Origin: an uncultured Hyphomicrobiales bacterium
Lineage (GTDB): Bacteria > Pseudomonadota > Alphaproteobacteria > Rhizobiales > Beijerinckiaceae
Direction: 5' to 3'
Assembly (NCBI GenBank): GCA_903825465.1
Contig: CAIKAR010000089.1
Coordinates: 47,288 to 111,287 of the forward strand
Length of the DNA: 64,000 bases
The notes under the pieces were generated by a model. It did no database searches. It saw nothing but the letters and a program-made list of their open reading frames with translations, and was not told the origin of the DNA. The translations under genes and the position numbers were made by a program. The stretch's first letter is position 1, and each line of letters begins with the position of its first letter. Of the stretch, positions 60,327 through 64,000 are shown piece after piece.

Positions 60327-61748
60327 ATGGCAGCCGCGCGCTATTCGTTTGCGATTCCCCTGATCGTCGGCTGTTCGCAGTTCATGCATCAGTTCGACGG
60401 CGTCGTCATCGCGACCGCGTTGCCGACGATGGCGCGCTCGATGAACGAGGATCCGCTTCGCCTCAACCTGGCGATCACCTCCTATTTGCTCGCGCTCGCG
60501 GTTTTCGTGCCGATCAGCGGCTGGCTCGCCGACCGCTTCGGCGCCAAGCGGGTCTATCTGACGGCGATCGCGGTTTTCACCGCGAGTTCGCTCATGTGCG
60601 GCTTGTCGCAATCCCTCGCGGCGCTCGTGGTGTCGCGCGTCGTCCAGGGAATCGGCGGCGCGATGATGATTCCCGTCGGGCAGACGATCGTCGCCAAGAC
60701 GGCGCCGCGGACCGATCTGGTCAAGGCGATGAGCTATGTGTCGATCCCGGCGGCGCTCGCGCCGCTGTTCGGCCCCTCGGTTGGCGGCTTCATCGTCACC
60801 TACTTCGACTGGCCCTGGATATTCTTCATCAACCTGCCCATTGGCGTTCTCGGGCTGGCGATGGTCTGGTCGAAAATTCCCGATCTTCCGCCGGAGCCGC
60901 GCGCGCCGCTCGACGTGCGCGGCTCGATTCTGTTGTCCGCCGCCGTGATCGGCCTTGTGTTCGGCTTTGAATCGATGGGCCGCGGACTGTTGCCCGCCGA
61001 AGTCGTCGCCGCGGTGATTGTCGGCGGCGCGATTTGCGGCGTCCTGTATGTGCTGCACGCGCGGCGGATCGACAACGCCGTCGTCGATTTGAGCCTGCTG
61101 CGCGTGCCGACGTTCCGCTTCGCCATCGCCGGCGGCGCTTTGTTCTACGTCGGCACGACCGCGGTTGTGTTCCTCCTGTCGCTGATGTTGCAGCTTGGCT
61201 TCGGCTTCAGCGCCTTCGCCGCGGGGGCGACGACGCTGGCCGGCGCGATTGGGTCGTTCTCCTCGCGCTTCCTGATCCGTCCGACGCTGCGGCTTTTCGG
61301 CTTTCGCGTTTCGCTGCTGATCAACGGCGCCGTCACGGGCGCTTATCTTGTCATCTGCGGGTTCTTCCGGCCTTCGACGCCGTTTTCGCTCATTCTCGTC
61401 CTGCTGTTCATCGGCGGCGTCGCGCGCTCCAACCAGTTCACCGCGATTCAATCGCTGGCCTACGCGGACATGCCGCGCTCGCGCATGAGCGGCGCGACGA
61501 GCTTCGCGGCCATGAGCCAGCAATTGGCGCAAAGCTTCGGCGTCGGGCTCGCCGCGCTGGTCATTCATCTCGGCCTTGTGTGGCACGCGGACGCCTCCCC
61601 CACCGCGGCCGATATCGGACCCGGCTTCTTCGCCCTCGCCGTCGTGTCGATCGCCTCGCTCTTCGTGTTTTTCCGGTTGCCGCCGCAAGCCGGCGCTTCG
61701 CTGGGGCCCGGCAATCCGCGCGCCGCGCGCGCGCCCGGCGCGGATTAA
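60327..61748 (+). CDS. MFS multidrug transporter of the DHA2 (EmrB/QacA) type
   Basis: A 473-residue membrane protein of about 13-14 helices. HQFDGVVIATALPTMARSM, SGWLADRFGAKRVYLTAIAVFTASSLMCGLS and VVQGIGGAMMIPVGQTIVAKTAPRTDLVKAM are DHA2 motifs A to C; the SVGGFIVTYFDWPWIFFINLPIGVLGLAM segment is typical of the group. True start ATG 60327; the first 75 residues of the track ORF are out of coding. Probably exports toxic organic compounds. Convergent with the permease gene, six bases apart. Confidence 0.9.
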   Translation: MAAARYSFAIPLIVGCSQFMHQFDGVVIATALPTMARSMNEDPLRLNLAITSYLLALAVFVPISGWLADRFGAKRVYLTAIAVFTASSLMCGLSQSLAALVVSRVVQGIGGAMMIPVGQTIVAKTAPRTDLVKAMSYVSIPAALAPLFGPSVGGFIVTYFDWPWIFFINLPIGVLGLAMVWSKIPDLPPEPRAPLDVRGSILLSAAVIGLVFGFESMGRGLLPAEVVAAVIVGGAICGVLYVLHARRIDNAVVDLSLLRVPTFRFAIAGGALFYVGTTAVVFLLSLMLQLGFGFSAFAAGATTLAGAIGSFSSRFLIRPTLRLFGFRVSLLINGAVTGAYLVICGFFRPSTPFSLILVLLFIGGVARSNQFTAIQSLAYADMPRSRMSGATSFAAMSQQLAQSFGVGLAALVIHLGLVWHADASPTAADIGPGFFALAVVSIASLFVFFRLPPQAGASLGPGNPRAARAPGAD

Positions 61749-61754
61749 GCGGCT

Positions 61755-62984
61755 CTACCGCCCAGACAGCGCTTCGATCGGCGGCTTTCGAAACGCCGCG
61801 ATCGCCGGCCCGATGGCGGCGACGAGGCCAAACGCGACAAACCCCGCGACCAGGTCGATCTCGCTTTCGCCGATTTCCAGCGGCATCGCGATGCCCGTCT
61901 TGGCCGCGAACACCGCCGACACGACGAAGGCCGACAGCCAGCCGAGCAGCAGCCCCGCCAGCGCGCCGCCGACAATCAGAAACGCGCTCTGCGCGAACAC
62001 GCAGGCGAAGATGTAAAGGCGCGGCGCGCCCAGCGCCCGCAGCACCGCGAATTGGCGCCGGTGCAGCGACAGGATGGCGACAATGCCGGCGAGGATCGCC
62101 AGCACCACCAGGCCCTGCGTCGCCAGCGCGAACCAGCTCATGGCGTCGCGGATGTCGCCCATCACGGCGTAGAGCGGCACCAGCGCCTCGGCGGGGAAAA
62201 ACGCCATCGTCGAGGCCGTGCGCCACAGCCCGCGCAATCCATAGGCGTCGTTGATGGTGCGCGGCGCCATGACGATGGCGGGCGAGCCCGGCACGCGCCC
62301 CGGCGTGAACGGCGGGCCGATGCGCGTCTCGCCCTCGGCGTGGCCGGTCGGCAATTGATGCGTGCGCCACACCGATTCGATGGGGATGACAATCGCGTTG
62401 TCCCACGGCGTGCCCGTCGGCTTCATGCGGCCGACGACCTTCAGCGTGACTCCCGCGTGTTCGTGATGGACATGGTTGGGGTCGCTTTCGTCCTCGTCGT
62501 CCTCGCCGACGCCGTGAACGGGATGAAAGCGCCCGCCCAGCGGCAGATCGACCGCGGCGCCTTCCACCGCGTCGCTCTCGTCCTCGAACATGTGGCCGAG
62601 TTGCAGCCCGCCCGACAGATAGTCGACGAACGCCGACGTGGTGCCGACAATCGGCGAGCCGTGGTAGCTGTCGCCATAGCCGAGCGGCGCCGCGAATTTC
62701 ACGCGGGGTTCCGCCAGCGCGCGCTCGGTGTCGGCGGGCGACATCAGCGGCACGGAACCCGGCCGCAGATAGATCGCCGCCAGCGTCACATCGGTCTGGC
62801 TGCCGGGCGCGGCGACGACGAGATCGAACTTGTCCGCCGCCCGCGCGCTGCCCTGCCGCAACGCCGCCTCCTGCGCCGACACGGCGACGCCGATGGCCGT
62901 GGCGAGCGTGATCAACGCGAAGAACAGCGCGTAGGTCCAGAAGTGCCGGGCCATGCCCGCGCGCGCGACCAGCCAAGGATTCAT
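61755..62984 (-). CDS. FtsX/MacB-type ABC permease with a His/acidic extracytoplasmic loop
   Basis: A 409-residue membrane protein with one N-terminal helix (about 15-37), a large periplasmic domain (about 40-280) and three C-terminal helices ending in VAAIGPAIAAFRKPPIEALSGR, the LolC/MacB-like FtsX domain. Inside the periplasmic domain residues about 153-177 contain HPVHGVGEDDEDESDPNHVHHEH, a run of His, Asp and Glu likely to bind metal such as zinc. The usual LolD-like ATPase gene is not adjacent on this strand. True start ATG 62984. Candidate metal or lipoprotein transporter; function inferred. Confidence 0.85.
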   Translation of the reverse strand: MNPWLVARAGMARHFWTYALFFALITLATAIGVAVSAQEAALRQGSARAADKFDLVVAAPGSQTDVTLAAIYLRPGSVPLMSPADTERALAEPRVKFAAPLGYGDSYHGSPIVGTTSAFVDYLSGGLQLGHMFEDESDAVEGAAVDLPLGGRFHPVHGVGEDDEDESDPNHVHHEHAGVTLKVVGRMKPTGTPWDNAIVIPIESVWRTHQLPTGHAEGETRIGPPFTPGRVPGSPAIVMAPRTINDAYGLRGLWRTASTMAFFPAEALVPLYAVMGDIRDAMSWFALATQGLVVLAILAGIVAILSLHRRQFAVLRALGAPRLYIFACVFAQSAFLIVGGALAGLLLGWLSAFVVSAVFAAKTGIAMPLEIGESEIDLVAGFVAFGLVAAIGPAIAAFRKPPIEALSGR

Positions 62985-63108
62985 GAGCGTTTTCTCCCGC
63001 GTCGATATTGCGCGCTCCCGCGCGGCTCCGCAATCGCGTCCGCCGCTGGAAAAACCGCGCCGCCCGTGGCATGGGTTCGGCCGGACACATTGCAAGGGAG
63101 CGCGACGC

Positions 63109-63996
63109 GTGAAGACCATTGGATTCATCGGCACCGGCGGCATGGGCGCCGGCATGGCGGCCAACCTGATCAAGGCCGGCTACAAGCTCGTCGTGAACGA
63201 TCTCGAACCTTCGCGCGCCAAGGGCCTGGAAGGCCAGGGCGCGCGGTTCGCGAACTCGCCCAAGGCGGTCGCCGAATCCTGCGAACTCGTGCTCTCGATG
63301 TTGCCGAACAACGACGCGGTCAAGGCGGTCGCGGTTGGCGAGGGCGGCCTCGTCGAGGCGGCGTCGGGCGCCAAGGCGTGGATCGATTTCAGCAGCATCG
63401 ACAAAAAAACAATCGTCGAGGCCGGCGAGGTTCTCGGCGGCAAGGGCTGGACAATCGTCGACGCGTCCGCCGGCGGCGTCGAGGAGGTCGCGGCCGCCGG
63501 CCAGCTGGCGTTGTGGTTTTCCGGCCCCAAAGCCCTGTTCGACGAGAACCAGCCCGTCTTCAAGCCCATGGGCAAGTCAATTCTCCACGTCGGCGAGCTC
63601 GGCAACGCCAAGCTCGTCAAGAACGCGATGGCGATGCTGGCCGCCGTCCAGCACCTGAGCCTCGTCGAAGTCGGCTCCTGGCTCAAGAAAGGCGGCCTCG
63701 ACGAGGCCACCTTCAAAACCATTCTCGAAAACTCGCAGCAGGATTCGATCGCGATGCGCCGCATCATGGAAATCGTGGTCAGCCGCGACTTCAAGCCGCG
63801 CAAGTCGTGGATGCCGAAGGACGTGGGCTTCGGGCTCGACATGGCGCGCGAGATGGAGGTGCCGATGCCTTTCGTCGGCCTCGCCAGCCAGATGTTCGCC
63901 ATCGCGCAGGCGATGGGCCAGGACGGCTACGAGGCCACGGGGCTGGCCTGCAACGTGTACGACGCGATCACCGGCGCCAAGGGCAAGCGGAGCTAG
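63109..63996 (+). CDS. Beta-hydroxyacid dehydrogenase (HIBADH-like)
   Basis: A 295-residue NAD(P)-dependent enzyme of the 3-hydroxyisobutyrate dehydrogenase group. It starts KTIGFIGTGGMGAGMAANLIKAGYKLVVNDLEPSR, has DASAGGVEEVAAAGQLALWFSG in place of the common DAPVSGG loop, and KLVKNAMAMLAAVQHLSLVEVGSW with the catalytic Lys. The start is a GTG at 63109 with GGGAG before it. It should oxidise a 3-hydroxyacid or reduce a tartronate-semialdehyde-like substrate. Complete within the window; the last four bases follow its stop. Divergent from the permease. Confidence 0.9.
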   Translation: MKTIGFIGTGGMGAGMAANLIKAGYKLVVNDLEPSRAKGLEGQGARFANSPKAVAESCELVLSMLPNNDAVKAVAVGEGGLVEAASGAKAWIDFSSIDKKTIVEAGEVLGGKGWTIVDASAGGVEEVAAAGQLALWFSGPKALFDENQPVFKPMGKSILHVGELGNAKLVKNAMAMLAAVQHLSLVEVGSWLKKGGLDEATFKTILENSQQDSIAMRRIMEIVVSRDFKPRKSWMPKDVGFGLDMAREMEVPMPFVGLASQMFAIAQAMGQDGYEATGLACNVYDAITGAKGKRS

Positions 63997-64000
63997 GCGC

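Noticed and set aside
1-64000. tRNA, rRNA, CRISPR, insertion sequences or phage genes
   Set aside because: Intergenic gaps were read for cloverleaf-like, repeated-spacer and transposase signals and none was found.

Overview
The window looks like chromosomal DNA of a GC-rich alphaproteobacterium, probably of the order Hyphomicrobiales (Rhizobiales). The support is a full-length ctrA with GANTC (CcrM) sites upstream, a neighbouring fliJ, a compact che operon, an alphaproteobacterial-type CCA-adding enzyme and HisN-type histidinol phosphatase, and a TctC-rich, beta-oxidation-rich gene content. Genus is not decidable from this sequence; a soil heterotroph or facultative methylotroph is an inference from the PQQ dehydrogenase, UbiD, flavin monooxygenases and many solute receptors. 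I see no rRNA, tRNA, CRISPR, insertion sequence, integrase or phage gene.

Layout. 1-4.6 kb: the start of a DUF3891-type gene, an exported alpha/beta hydrolase divergent from a large secreted cytochrome c / beta-propeller fusion, and a UPF0104 membrane protein. 4.7-11.5 kb: fliJ, ctrA and a minus-strand chemotaxis operon cheA-cheW-cheY-cheB-cheR with start/stop overlaps; CheA is a hybrid kinase with its own receiver, while CheB has lost its receiver. 11.6-16.5 kb: a methyltransferase, a tandem acyl-CoA dehydrogenase fusion, an SDR and a patatin lipase. 16.5-18.4 kb: a broken TctC receptor gene and a TauE/SafE permease. 18.4-24.4 kb: a complete beta-oxidation operon (acyl-CoA dehydrogenase, thiolase, FadJ-like bifunctional enzyme, thioesterase) with a palindrome over its probable promoter and a REP-like element inside it. 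24.4-26.7 kb: dnaN without dnaA, preceded by a small basic ORF and an intrinsic terminator, then a ModA-like binding protein.

26.7-30.6 kb: a flavin-dependent monooxygenase, a TctC receptor, the 3' half of a glycosyltransferase and a YdcF protein. 30.6-35.3 kb: a three-gene 2-oxoacid:acceptor oxidoreductase operon with an NAD(P)H/iron-sulfur module, and an inverted repeat just upstream. 35.5-44.8 kb: a TctC receptor, an MFS carrier, HisN-type phosphatase, metallophosphoesterase, LivJ-type receptor, CCA-adding enzyme, amidohydrolase and MmgE/PrpD protein. 44.8-51.6 kb: a minus-strand operon of alpha/beta hydrolase, SDR, iron(III)-type ABC importer and an isocitrate/isopropylmalate dehydrogenase relative, behind a promoter with a palindrome in its spacer. 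51.7-60.1 kb: a flavin monooxygenase, then a six-gene minus-strand locus of lanthanide-signature PQQ dehydrogenase, signal-less NMT1/THI5-like protein, methyltransferase, PcaF-type thiolase, TauA-type receptor and UbiD decarboxylase. 60.3-64 kb: an MFS exporter, an FtsX/MacB-type permease with a His/acidic loop and no ATPase, and a beta-hydroxyacid dehydrogenase.

The best candidate for an undescribed system is the 52.8-60.1 kb locus: periplasmic alcohol oxidation, uptake, decarboxylation and beta-ketoacyl-CoA thiolysis appear to be combined in one transcription unit. Eight solute-receptor-like genes lie in 64 kb but only one has its membrane partners beside it. Functional statements are from motifs read by eye; no database search was run.
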